The notes: a model not told the origin generated them from the letters alone. DNA of 64,000 nt from Flavobacteriaceae bacterium (GCA_009827225.1 WUAI01000003.1:62001-126000); one strand, 5' to 3'. Shown: positions 8,140 through 16,670, counted from the stretch's first letter. Program-made: numbers and translations.

Positions 8140-8505
8140 TTAAATCTTGATGATATCCGTAGGTGTTTCCACCAGGATGGTCCGGTCGCCGCGAATGGCG
8201 ATGGGTTGTTTCATGATCTCCGGGTTATTACGGATCATTTTGATCCAGTCGTCGTCCGAAAATTCGGCCTGCTCAAACAGGTTGGTATATGCCGGGTGTT
8301 CCTGGTTCACCAGGTCTCCTATGGAAATGCTTAGTCTGCCGGCGATCTCTGCGATCTGCGTCCCGGTAAGGGGACGTTTCAGGATGTCGAATTTCTGAAG
8401 GGCAAAGCCTTCGGTCTCGGCATAGGCGATGGCCTGCTTGGCCCGCACCGATTTAGAACTGTAGAACAAGGTGATCTGTCTTTCTGAAGTGGCTATTTCT
8501 CCCAT
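8140..8505 (-). CDS. ArsC/Spx-family thioredoxin-fold protein lacking the catalytic cysteine
   Basis: Encodes 121 residues, the length of ArsC-like proteins. The C-terminal half keeps family features (LVNQEHPAYTNLF, DDWIKMIRNNPEIMKQPIAI, followed by an R-G-D-R stretch). At the N-terminus the usual CxxS/CxxC redox site is replaced by FYSSKSVRAKQAIAYAE, and no cysteine occurs anywhere in the protein. It is therefore unlikely to reduce arsenate and may be regulatory or structural. It lies 63 bp upstream of the FAD oxidoreductase gene on the same strand and may head that operon. It is also the last gene before the AT-rich island. Confidence 0.8.
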   Translation of the reverse strand: MGEIATSERQITLFYSSKSVRAKQAIAYAETEGFALQKFDILKRPLTGTQIAEIAGRLSISIGDLVNQEHPAYTNLFEQAEFSDDDWIKMIRNNPEIMKQPIAIRGDRTILVETPTDIIKI

Positions 8506-8552
8506 GACGTTAGATTTTAGACTCTAATGTATAGTCAAATAAGGAGTTGAGA

Positions 8553-8690
8553 AATGATAAAAGTCAGGAATGGGATGAGGCTAATGTCCTCCGAAGCTCT
8601 TTAGAGCAAAGGAGGGGGTTTTGAGTGGATTTATTTGTTATCTTTGAAGGAACTCCCCTTTACTTTAATGGCTAGTAGTTGTTGATATCA
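8553..8690 (+). repeat. Island repeat, copy 1 (long form) with -7 box and hairpin
   Basis: The 256-bp gap between the ArsC-like gene and the MazG-like gene is mostly this element. It holds an imperfect hairpin (CCTCC 8588-8592 with GGAGG 8611-8615, inner GCTCT/AGAGC), then the core ATTTATTTGTTATCTTTGA followed by AGGAACTCCCC. TATCTTTG at 8639-8646 is a perfect -7 box, 115 bp before the ATG at 8762. It aligns along about 130 bp with copy 2 at 13810-13942, with scattered differences. Confidence 0.75.
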
Positions 8691-8761
8691 GTTTTTCAAT
8701 ACTGTATATCAATAATTAGTTAGATAAATTTTTATTGTTTGTTATTAAAGTAAATAAAATT

Positions 8762-9643
8762 ATGGAGTTCAACGAATATCAAAAAAAAGCGAAAAAAACC
8801 GACCAATTCACAGATAAGAATAAATCTCTTGCCAGCTCAATGTGGAACATACAGGAAACATTGGCGTTACTCTCGAGAAAGTTTGATGAAAACGGCAGAA
8901 AGACGTTAGATAATGAAATTTATTTGGATTATGTTCAGAGAAAATTAGGCGATTTGACTTGGTATATCTCCAATATAGCCACTTGCCATGACTTAGATTT
9001 TGAAGATATAATACAAGCTAATATCGATAAATGTGATAAAAGATGGGGTAAAAAAAAACATAAGCTACGTTCGTTTGATGAGGGGTTTTTAGAAGAAGAA
9101 ATTTTACCAAGAAAGGCCATTTTCAGAATAAAAGAAGTTGGAAATAAAACTGAGATCGCAATTGAAGGGAAACTAGGAAAATGGTTTAGAATAGGCGACA
9201 GAGTAACGGACAACAATCACGAAGAAGATGGATATAGATTTCATGATGCGATACATTTAAGTTTTATGACGAATTTAGGATGGTCTCCTGCAATGCGTTC
9301 ACTTCTAAATCGAAAACGAAAAAGCAATCCCAAATTTGATGAAGTTGAAGATGGTGCGAGGGCAGCTAATTTAGAAGAATCTGTGTCAGCCATGATTTTT
9401 GAATTCGCAAGAGAGAATAACTGGTTTGAAAATCGAACATCGGTTCCGTTAGAACTCTTAAAAATGATTGACAGGATTACAAGAAACCTTGAAATTAGTG
9501 AAGCAACTTTTGAACAATGGGAAAATGCGATTTTAAATGGGTATGAAATATTCAGGCAAGTTCGTGATAACAAAGGTGGATATATATTAATTGATATGGA
9601 CAATAAACAAATGGAGTATAGTAAAACCCCTATTTCTGTATGA
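8762..9643 (+). CDS. MazG-like nucleotide pyrophosphohydrolase-fold protein
   Basis: Encodes 293 residues from ATG 8762; a TTG 27 bp earlier is in frame but adds only a short hydrophobic stretch. Residues about 20-95 match the all-alpha MazG/NTP-PPase pattern: MWNIQETLALLSRKFDE, then YVQRKLGDLTWYISNIA and LDFEDIIQANIDKCDKRWG. By eye the metal-binding residues are degenerate: the EExxE motif reads as QETLA and the ExxD position reads KLGD, so activity is doubtful or altered. The C-terminal half (YRFHDAIHLSFMTNLGW, AANLEESVSAMIFEFARE) is another helical region, possibly a second such domain. Its stop overlaps the next gene's ATG (ATGA), so the two are translationally coupled. First gene of the island and of its four-gene module. 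Confidence 0.7.
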   Translation: MEFNEYQKKAKKTDQFTDKNKSLASSMWNIQETLALLSRKFDENGRKTLDNEIYLDYVQRKLGDLTWYISNIATCHDLDFEDIIQANIDKCDKRWGKKKHKLRSFDEGFLEEEILPRKAIFRIKEVGNKTEIAIEGKLGKWFRIGDRVTDNNHEEDGYRFHDAIHLSFMTNLGWSPAMRSLLNRKRKSNPKFDEVEDGARAANLEESVSAMIFEFARENNWFENRTSVPLELLKMIDRITRNLEISEATFEQWENAILNGYEIFRQVRDNKGGYILIDMDNKQMEYSKTPISV

Positions 9644-10122
9644 TTTCCAGAGCGTTTATTTCAGAAGATAAAAAATATAGGTATTCTCTGACGCGAATTT
9701 GGGATAAAAATTTAGATATCGTTTTGTTTATTGGACTTAACCCTTCCACGGCTGATGAAAAAGTAAATGATCCCACAATAAGGAGATTAATTGGTTATGC
9801 TCGCAGGTGGGGTTACGGTGGAATGTTTGTGTGTAATTTATTTGCCTTTAGGACACCGTATCCAAATGAATTGTTTAAAGCTAAGCACCCGATTGGTCCT
9901 GAGAATGACGGACATATTGTTGAACTTATGAAACGATCAAGAAAAACTGTGTTGGTTTATGGAAACCATGGTAATAAATTAAATAGACATTCTGAATTAC
10001 TCAAAATAATTCATGAACCTTTTTGCATAAAAATATCGAAGTCAAAAATGCCGATGCATCCTTTATATCTGAAATACACTGATAGACCAATAAAATATTT
10101 CGGTAAACAGCATGATACATAA
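9640..10122 (+). CDS. DUF1643 family protein
   Basis: Encodes 160 residues, the normal size for DUF1643. Signature stretches are VLFIGLNPSTADEKVNDPTI (residues about 28-47), RRLIGYARRWGYGGMFVCNL and FAFRTPYPNELFKAKHPIGP (about 48-88), and LVYGNHGN. The fold suggests a nucleoside or nucleotide-related enzyme but the biochemical role is unknown to me. DUF1643 genes are common on phages and accessory islands. The start overlaps the MazG-like stop by 4 bp. The next gene begins 117 bp downstream; that gap shows no terminator. Confidence 0.88.
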   Translation: MISRAFISEDKKYRYSLTRIWDKNLDIVLFIGLNPSTADEKVNDPTIRRLIGYARRWGYGGMFVCNLFAFRTPYPNELFKAKHPIGPENDGHIVELMKRSRKTVLVYGNHGNKLNRHSELLKIIHEPFCIKISKSKMPMHPLYLKYTDRPIKYFGKQHDT

Positions 10123-10239
10123 GAAAGCGTTGTGCAAGAGGATCTAATCAAAACCAAAGAAAAAAAGAGAATGAAATATAGATATTTTATATTGTAATTT
10201 GGAACGACATAACCATATTTATTAAGCGTAAAGACTGAT

Positions 10240-11415
10240 TTGAAACTTAAAATTAAACGAAATATCACTCTTCAATATATCAATGAGCTAAACCAATTGG
10301 TTTATAGTTCCGAGGAAGCATTAGATATCGAATTACCTAAAACTCTTAAAAGAAATTCTTTCGCTGTAATTCCATCATTCATTCAATTTTTTGCAACCGT
10401 CATCAGGAAAAGTAGGTGTGCTAAATTAATACTTCCCTTTTCATCAGAAGATGAATTAACAGACTACATTCGTCAGGAGTTTGTTTATCCAATAACGGTA
10501 CTTGCCTGGAACGTAGATATTAAAGATAAATCAGACATTGATATCAAATCTAAAATGGCGGTAATTAGTCAAGACTATTTTACCAGATTAGAGTTTTTAA
10601 AAATAAAGGTGCTGAGGTCATTACCTATCTACAGTTTTGACCACGATTATGTTAAACGGGGACTTTCAAGGTTTTTTTACAAATCAGATTATAGTTTAGT
10701 GGAATTAGATCAATTGGAATTCAATCTGTTTCCAATTTTTAAGAAGCTTTCTTTAGCACATAATGTTCGGGATAATAGAAATACATTATCTCCAATTCTG
10801 CCAGACCTTACTGAGATAATTTACGAATTATTTAAAAACACACATGAACATGGTAGAACAAATATCGAAGGAGGATATTATTTTCCAAGTGCCCGCAGTG
10901 TTACGGTTAGAATGTTAAGAAGAAAAAAGTCCGATTACCTCTCAGATGAAGAAATTCCGATCTCTGTAAAAGAATATTTTGCAAATAATCTTCCACTTAC
11001 TGAGCAAAGTGATTTTATTATGTTGGAGGTCTCGGTTTTTGATAGTGGGCCTGGACTAGCTTGTAGATATGCTAAAACCTCTGATTTGTCTAGTTATACG
11101 TTAGAAGAAGAGTTGAATATCACGAAAGAGTGTTTATTAAAACATAGAACTTCGTCGGACGCTTATCTTTCTGCTGTTAAAGGAGAAGGACTAGACAAAG
11201 TAATGCAGCTTTTAGATAAAAAAGGATTTCTAAAAATTCGTACAGGTAGATTGAATCTATTTAGAAATTTTATTTCTGACCCTTATGAAGAGTCGGCAAA
11301 AGTAGAAGAAATTGTTCTGAAAGATTATACAAATAATGATTTAAATTATGTTGAACATCCCCATGTATCAGGCACACTACATACATTTTATTATCCAATC
11401 GGAAGTGATATATGA
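10240..11415 (+). CDS. GHKL-fold ATP-binding protein
   Basis: Encodes 391 residues from TTG 10240; the nearest in-frame stop upstream is at 10210-10212 and no ATG is available, so the start is uncertain. Residues about 190-335 carry the GHKL ATPase motifs: N-box TEIIYELFKNTHEHG (Glu196, Asn200), G1 box VFDSGPGLA (Asp268, Gly270, Gly272) and G2 box VKGEGLDKVMQLL (Gly315, Gly317). Residues 1-180 have no recognised domain, although a strand-rich segment (RCAKLILPFSSEDELTDYI) could be a STAS-like or regulatory fold. No transmitter His region or membrane helix is visible, so this is not a classical sensor kinase; it resembles soluble ATP-binding partners of stress or conflict systems. It overlaps the next gene by 4 bp (ATGA), implying equal production of the two proteins. 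Confidence 0.75.
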   Translation: MKLKIKRNITLQYINELNQLVYSSEEALDIELPKTLKRNSFAVIPSFIQFFATVIRKSRCAKLILPFSSEDELTDYIRQEFVYPITVLAWNVDIKDKSDIDIKSKMAVISQDYFTRLEFLKIKVLRSLPIYSFDHDYVKRGLSRFFYKSDYSLVELDQLEFNLFPIFKKLSLAHNVRDNRNTLSPILPDLTEIIYELFKNTHEHGRTNIEGGYYFPSARSVTVRMLRRKKSDYLSDEEIPISVKEYFANNLPLTEQSDFIMLEVSVFDSGPGLACRYAKTSDLSSYTLEEELNITKECLLKHRTSSDAYLSAVKGEGLDKVMQLLDKKGFLKIRTGRLNLFRNFISDPYEESAKVEEIVLKDYTNNDLNYVEHPHVSGTLHTFYYPIGSDI

Positions 11416-13685
11416 AGGATTATTTCATTTACAGCTATATCGATTACCAGAATTTCAAGGATGGCTCAAAGACCATCACTGTTCTTTTCATCGCGGAATC
11501 AAAAATTAGGAAAAACTCGTTGATTCAAGGACTAGAAAAATTTAATCAGGAGAATATTCTCTCAGATAAATTTGTGGTAATTATTCCTGAATATTGTGAT
11601 GAACAATTAGTGAGCATGTTTGAACGTCATTTGCTTGATACGTTTAGAAGAGTAGTTGGATTTAATCAATCTTATGTAGATGAAAATTTTAGTGTGTATC
11701 AATTTGATTCATTAGGTGAGCCTAAGAAAAAATTGGGGCAATTAAAGGGGCTAATAGGACCAAAAAAGTTCTTTAAGGATCTCTTTCAGAATGGAAATTT
11801 CTACATTTTTAGTTCTAGAGAAGGATTGATGGAATCCACTCCTGATCATCACTTTGTTTTTCCTTCAGGAAAGCACAGCGAAAAATTCATTCGTACAGCT
11901 AATGTATTGAGGGATAGCAATGAGATCTTCTTTATTGCCATACAGTTATTATCAAAGTTTATGGATGTTGAAACAATTTATTGTGATACTGCTTCCATTA
12001 ATGTTTTACCTTTTGCTGTCTTTGAAATTCAAGGAAGATTTGGAATCAAGAATGAAATAAGAGTAAAAAGTTTTGATAGTTATAAGGTTTTTGAGGACTT
12101 TAACCAACTATTCCAACCAGAGTCTTTAGTATTAATTTCTTCTTCAACCTCCGGAAACATTATCGATAGATTACGTAAAAAACAAGTCACTGATGATAGT
12201 GAAATTATGGTTTTGTTTTTCTTAGGAGATCATGCCAGTTATTTAAAACATAAAAAGAACATCTTTTGTAACATCAGTTTTTCGAAGAAGTTTCAAAAAG
12301 GATTTAACCCATTTAAAACATTTAAAAACGGTTTAGAATGTGAACTTTGCAGCAATCACTCTCAACCTGTTTTAATTCAAACAGACATTTTTTTAAACGT
12401 AGAGCCGAAATACAATACTCTTACACTTAAGAAATCTGATACACCAAAGTTTTTAAGCAGATTTGTTGAAGAACATAAGGCGGAAGATGAAACTTCTAAT
12501 ATTTTCAAAGTTCATTACAGAGATATTGAAGAAGATGACAAAACATATGAGATTTATCTCGATTACACAAAGCTGCTTCAAAATGGGGAGCACCCTACAT
12601 ATCCACGACATTATTACAATAAATTAATTAAAAAGATTAATTCTCATGTGCCCGCAAATACAAAGTATATTTTACCGCTTAGGGACCCTAGTTCAAAAGC
12701 ATTAGCCGAATTCATTATAAAAAATAATGCTTGGGTTAAAGAACCTATCACGGTTAATATTGACAATCCTGAAAAAATAGACAATCAGGTAATGGGGACT
12801 TTAGTTGTAGTAGGTGCAACTTATGTTACTGGGAGACACTACTTCTATATTAATAGGTTACTCCGGCGATACCCCAAACTCAGTATAGTTTATTTTATAG
12901 GAATAGCGAGGTCAATGTCAAAGACGTTTTCCGAAAATATTAAAAGTAACCTAGGCATAGGCGAATATGGGGGTGGAACGTTTCCCGTCGTTTCAGTTGA
13001 AGAAATCTACATACCTCAGGCTAAGAATAAGAATAGTTGGAGTACCGAGTACAAGTTTATAAGAAAACTGCTGGGTGAATTGGATGATTCTTCAACTTTA
13101 TTTAAGTATTTGTATAAGCGATACAAAGTATTGTTGGAGTCAAGAGAGAACAAGGGATTAACTAATAATGTTTTTTTGAGGAAACTAGATGGTGAATGTT
13201 TAAAGCTAAGAAAAGGATTTGTGTATTGGAATTTTGAAGTTGTCCCTGAGATCGCTTTCCAATCTCAGGTATACTTTACCATATCCGCAGTAGTAAATAA
13301 GTTGAGGAACGAACCGATAAACTCTAATCGAAGCCTCAGACAAAGCACTTATGTTAGAAATCTAATAAGTGCAGAGACGTTCAACCGATTTAACGACGGA
13401 ATAATTCAAGCGAGCCTGTTAAGAGCAGCCGATTATAGAATGTTGTCCTATGATCTTGACGAAGCTCAAAGTTTTGCAATTACTGTTTTTCTAAAAAGCT
13501 TAGTTGATAAATTTGATGAAGATCATGGGGAAGCTCTGCCAGAATTTTTATTGGCAATTGCATTAAAGAAGTTACGATTCAAAAGATTAGATTTGAGAAA
13601 CTTCATTGATCACTCCAAAAGTGTTATGAACAAAGGAGATTTAATCTATGATTTTGTATTATTTCTTGAAAAAGATTTACTCTGA
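11412..13685 (+). CDS. Large protein with two phosphoribosyltransferase-like regions
   Basis: Encodes 757 residues. No complete family is recognised. Residues about 145-260 contain PSGKHSEKFIRTANVLRD, which mirrors the SGxxSxxYI entry of orotate phosphoribosyltransferases, and LVLISSSTSGNIIDRL in the place of the PRPP loop. Residues about 415-500 contain YILPLRDPSSKALAEFI and TLVVVGATYVTGRHYFYINR, a second PRTase-like strand-loop-helix. The acidic DD of an active PRPP loop is missing in both, so they may bind rather than convert a nucleotide. A CELC pair (about 310-313) lies between the two regions and may bind metal. The last 200 residues are helical. Coupled by ATGA overlap to the GHKL gene; I infer a two-component nucleotide-dependent module. 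Confidence 0.55.
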   Translation: MKDYFIYSYIDYQNFKDGSKTITVLFIAESKIRKNSLIQGLEKFNQENILSDKFVVIIPEYCDEQLVSMFERHLLDTFRRVVGFNQSYVDENFSVYQFDSLGEPKKKLGQLKGLIGPKKFFKDLFQNGNFYIFSSREGLMESTPDHHFVFPSGKHSEKFIRTANVLRDSNEIFFIAIQLLSKFMDVETIYCDTASINVLPFAVFEIQGRFGIKNEIRVKSFDSYKVFEDFNQLFQPESLVLISSSTSGNIIDRLRKKQVTDDSEIMVLFFLGDHASYLKHKKNIFCNISFSKKFQKGFNPFKTFKNGLECELCSNHSQPVLIQTDIFLNVEPKYNTLTLKKSDTPKFLSRFVEEHKAEDETSNIFKVHYRDIEEDDKTYEIYLDYTKLLQNGEHPTYPRHYYNKLIKKINSHVPANTKYILPLRDPSSKALAEFIIKNNAWVKEPITVNIDNPEKIDNQVMGTLVVVGATYVTGRHYFYINRLLRRYPKLSIVYFIGIARSMSKTFSENIKSNLGIGEYGGGTFPVVSVEEIYIPQAKNKNSWSTEYKFIRKLLGELDDSSTLFKYLYKRYKVLLESRENKGLTNNVFLRKLDGECLKLRKGFVYWNFEVVPEIAFQSQVYFTISAVVNKLRNEPINSNRSLRQSTYVRNLISAETFNRFNDGIIQASLLRAADYRMLSYDLDEAQSFAITVFLKSLVDKFDEDHGEALPEFLLAIALKKLRFKRLDLRNFIDHSKSVMNKGDLIYDFVLFLEKDLL

Positions 13686-13809
13686 GTACAATTAAAAAAA
13701 CAATAATCTTAAGTTCGTAATTGCTGTTTTGAATTCTTAGGAACGTAGTTTAAAACAAGATGTTTCAAGTTTTTTTGAGTCAAAAGCAGTGTTTAATGGG
13801 AGATGGAAA

Positions 13810-13942
13810 ATGTTAAAAGTTAGGAATGCGTTAGGCTAAAATCCTCCAAAGCCCTTTCGAGTGAAGAAGGGGTGTTGAGTGGATTTATTTGTTATCTTTG
13901 AGGGAACTCCCCCCTTACTTTTTAAAACTATTTGTTGATGTG
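13810..13942 (+). repeat. Island repeat, copy 2 (long form) with -7 box
   Basis: Occupies the second part of the 304-bp gap 13686-13989. It aligns with copy 1 from AAAAGTTAGGAATG through a degenerate hairpin (CCTCC to GAAGG) and the exact core GAGTGGATTTATTTGTTATC to the downstream TTGTTGAT. TATCTTTG at 13893-13900 lies 89 bp before the lipoprotein ATG. In the first part of the gap (13686-13809) I see nothing but AT-rich sequence. Confidence 0.75.
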
Positions 13943-13989
13943 CAGATGTTGCATTTGTACATGTATTGAATTGAAAAAAATTATTTGCT

Positions 13990-15798
13990 ATGAAAAAACT
14001 GATCATTCTTTTTTCTGTTTTAATCTTTATTGGATGTTCCAAGGATGATCCCGGCACGGTTGAAAACTCTGACAACCAAATTGATTCTGAAGTCGCGGAC
14101 AATGTAGTCGTAATTTTAGACGTAAATTCCAACCTCACGAGTTCTGAATCTGATCTAGACAATGGACTTTATGTTATTGAATTTACGAGTGATTTGCCTG
14201 AAATAAATGTAAATGATATAATTGTTGGAGACGAGGGAGAAGGATTTTTAAGAAAGGTGACTTCTATTAGCTCAGATGGCAATAAATTGACTATGCAAAC
14301 TTCGCAAGCGACCATTGATGATGTTTTCAATAATGCTTCGATTCAATTCAATACAGATATTTCAGAAGGTTCAAGATCGATAAACTCAACCAAGCAAAAA
14401 ATCAAGGTCAATTATTTGCGAGATGGGATAAGCTTCAATGAAAATGGATTGAGCTATGATTTCTCAAATACTGTATTGTATGAAGAGGGGAACGCTACTT
14501 TAACAATAACCAATGGAAATGCAACATTTGATCCAAATTTCACTTTCGAATCAGACTATTCAATACTTGGTGGATTGGATTTTTTAGAATTTAATACAAA
14601 CAATGCCCTACTGACTATAAATTGTGAATTGGATTTAACTGTTGCAGGTAGTCTAAGTTTACCCGAATTCTCTCAGACTCTGGTGGATTATGACAAGTAT
14701 TTAACTTTTCCTGTGGCAGGCGTTCCTGTAGTTGTTGTTGTAAATACCCAATTGGTAGCCGAACTGAATGCAAATGTAGATACGAGTGTTTCATTAGTGT
14801 CCAATTGGACAAGCACTTTTGGAGTAACCAGTGGTGTTAAGTACGAAAATAATAATTGGTCTGGTAATTTTGATTTAAGTTCTGATTTAGAAGCTAATTC
14901 TATAGAATTCAACGGGCAAGTTGACATTGCGCAAAACCTCAGTATTACGCCGCGAGTTAGCCTAAAACTCTACGGGGTTGTCGGTCCCTACTGTCAACCA
15001 CAGCTTACCGAGGATTTTACGTTTAACGTAGCAACTCCATCTCTGGATTGGGATGCAGAACTAAAGACAGGATTGGACTTGACAACTGGTGTCGACATTC
15101 GAATATTTGGGAACACCCTCGCCGATTATTCAACAACTGAAAATTTTGAAGAGTCTATTTGGAACGCGCCAAGTGTTCTGGCTATTGAATCGGGCAACAA
15201 TCAAACTGGGGATCCCGGACAGCTTTTAGATGAAGCGTTAAAAGTAAAAGTTACGGATAACTTGGGCGATCCTCAATCTTTGGTCCCTGTTTATTTTTCA
15301 GTTGCACAAGGTGGAGGAAGTCTGGATGAAGAAATGGTAATGACAGATGAAAATGGTTTCGCACAGGTATTTTGGACTCTTGGTAATAACGCTAACCCTC
15401 AATCAGTCGAAGTAAGAGTAAAAAATGCCAATGGAACTAATATCGATGGAACGCCAATTACATTTGATGCAAATTCGGAAAAATTAGAATTTGATTACGA
15501 AGGAGTATGGCTATTGAGATGGTACGATGCAGATGATAATAGTTTATATCAGGACGATCGAATTACTTTCGATGAAAACGGGAACAGCACTTTTTATGAA
15601 TCTATTATTTATCCCAGTGGAAATGGATGGATGAAAGTAGATAATACCTGGACGCTATCATTTAATAATAATGTACTCTCACTAACCAATGTATTTTGGG
15701 GACAAACTTATAATTTCGATGTTAATTCTGTGGACGACATTGTCTTTTACGGTAATCAACAAATTGCTGCATGGAATCAAGAATTACATCGACAATAA
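13990..15798 (+). CDS. Lipoprotein with Ig-like (Big_1-type) domain
   Basis: Encodes 602 residues. The N-terminus is a lipoprotein signal with lipobox FIGCS followed by KDD, so it is predicted to be membrane-anchored and probably surface-exposed. Residues about 25-390 are strand-rich and low in Cys without recognised family. Residues about 395-490 read as a bacterial Ig-like domain of the invasin type (GDPGQLLDEALKVKVTDNLG, VPVYFSVAQGGGSLDEE, DENGFAQVFWTLG). The end (DYEGVWLLRWYDADDNSLYQ to YGNQQIAAW) resembles the small lipocalin-like modules common in Bacteroidota lipoproteins. Single-gene unit in the island, preceded by repeat copy 2. Function unknown; adhesion or surface interaction is a guess from the Ig-like domain. 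Confidence 0.75.
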   Translation: MKKLIILFSVLIFIGCSKDDPGTVENSDNQIDSEVADNVVVILDVNSNLTSSESDLDNGLYVIEFTSDLPEINVNDIIVGDEGEGFLRKVTSISSDGNKLTMQTSQATIDDVFNNASIQFNTDISEGSRSINSTKQKIKVNYLRDGISFNENGLSYDFSNTVLYEEGNATLTITNGNATFDPNFTFESDYSILGGLDFLEFNTNNALLTINCELDLTVAGSLSLPEFSQTLVDYDKYLTFPVAGVPVVVVVNTQLVAELNANVDTSVSLVSNWTSTFGVTSGVKYENNNWSGNFDLSSDLEANSIEFNGQVDIAQNLSITPRVSLKLYGVVGPYCQPQLTEDFTFNVATPSLDWDAELKTGLDLTTGVDIRIFGNTLADYSTTENFEESIWNAPSVLAIESGNNQTGDPGQLLDEALKVKVTDNLGDPQSLVPVYFSVAQGGGSLDEEMVMTDENGFAQVFWTLGNNANPQSVEVRVKNANGTNIDGTPITFDANSEKLEFDYEGVWLLRWYDADDNSLYQDDRITFDENGNSTFYESIIYPSGNGWMKVDNTWTLSFNNNVLSLTNVFWGQTYNFDVNSVDDIVFYGNQQIAAWNQELHRQ

Positions 15799-15884
15799 AC
15801 TCTCAATAAAGGACTTGAAGTTTATTATATGTAATAATTTACTTCATTAATATTTCGTGGATTTCCAGATACGAATTAGTTAAA

Positions 15885-15935
15885 TCAACCCAATTTATTT
15901 ATTATCTTTGAAGGAACTCCCCCTCACTTTTTGAT
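15885..15935 (+). repeat. Island repeat, copy 3 (core form) with -7 box
   Basis: Within the gap 15799-16028. It carries the core as ATTTATTTATTATCTTTGA followed by AGGAACTCCCCC; the hairpin part of the long form is not seen. TATCTTTG at 15903-15910 lies 118 bp before the next ATG. Confidence 0.65.
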
Positions 15936-16028
15936 ATTCTAATTCTGGGTAATTTGCTTCGTTTTGCAATATTATCCATCAGTTTGATTATGAAAAATGA
16001 ATTGTAAATTAATTTAATACGGATATCT

Positions 16029-16463
16029 ATGGAAAATTCCCATAACAAGCCAGATCCTAGAATTGGGGAGATTATTCTCAAATCAATGAATGAGAATAAA
16101 GACCTTGAAGCAACTGAATTGCTAGAATTTATTAATCAAAGGCTACGTATTGCTAAATTACCATTGCTTATCGAAGAAGATCAGAAATTGAAAGAAATAG
16201 CAATTGAAATAATCGGGGAAAATGAAAGTTTGGACTCTTCCGAATTGGATGAATTGATTGTTGAAAAAATAAATTTTGAAAACTTAGACATAGATTTTGA
16301 CGTACGTGGACCAAGATATTGGTGGTGTTATTGCGCAAGACATGGTCATATTGCAACGAGCCGCAATTATAGCTTTGTTGCCAAAAAAAGATTAAACCAT
16401 CTGAGAACTATACCCTATCCATTTCACCTAAATCATATCAGGACTTTTCGGGACAGTGCATAA
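16029..16463 (+). CDS. Unknown protein with two internal helical repeats
   Basis: Encodes 144 residues; I do not recognise the family. Residues 12-39 and 54-81 look like copies of one acidic helical unit with the pattern E-I, six residues, E-N, two residues, L, three residues, E-L, two residues, (F/L)-I. The C-terminal third is different: aromatic and cysteine/histidine-rich (RGPRYWWCYCARHGHIATS) and then basic, so it might bind metal or nucleic acid. No signal peptide or membrane helix. It stands alone between two repeat copies in the island. The open frame, codon use and ATG start support a real gene; function unknown. Confidence 0.6.
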   Translation: MENSHNKPDPRIGEIILKSMNENKDLEATELLEFINQRLRIAKLPLLIEEDQKLKEIAIEIIGENESLDSSELDELIVEKINFENLDIDFDVRGPRYWWCYCARHGHIATSRNYSFVAKKRLNHLRTIPYPFHLNHIRTFRDSA

Positions 16464-16540
16464 GGTTACGATTTAGTAGAGATTGTTTATTCAATCGTCA
16501 TTCTCATACATCCAATTGCGTTTAGACTTTTGGCTTGCCC

Positions 16541-16590
16541 ATTCAACCTAATTTATTTGTTATCTTTGAGGGAACTCCCTGTTATTTATT
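16541..16590 (+). repeat. Island repeat, copy 4 (core form) with -7 box
   Basis: Within the gap 16464-16670. The core ATTTATTTGTTATCTTTGA is followed by GGGAACTCCC. The bases before it (TTCAACCTA) resemble copy 3 (TCAACCCA). TATCTTTG at 16561-16568 lies 102 bp before the ATG at 16671. Confidence 0.65.
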
Positions 16591-16670
16591 AATAATAAGT
16601 CCTTGAATTTTGTTAGAATTTATTTAATTCTGTCTACAAAATCAACTTACTAAGTTTCTAATCAAATAAA

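Noticed and set aside
11412..13685. Calling this gene an active orotate phosphoribosyltransferase
   Set aside because: Length, duplicated region and missing acidic PRPP loop do not fit, and pyrimidine genes are absent nearby.
13836..14162. Leftward open frame over repeat copy 2 and the lipoprotein start
   Set aside because: It lies antisense to a clear lipoprotein signal peptide and its first part reads the repeat backwards; no family resemblance.
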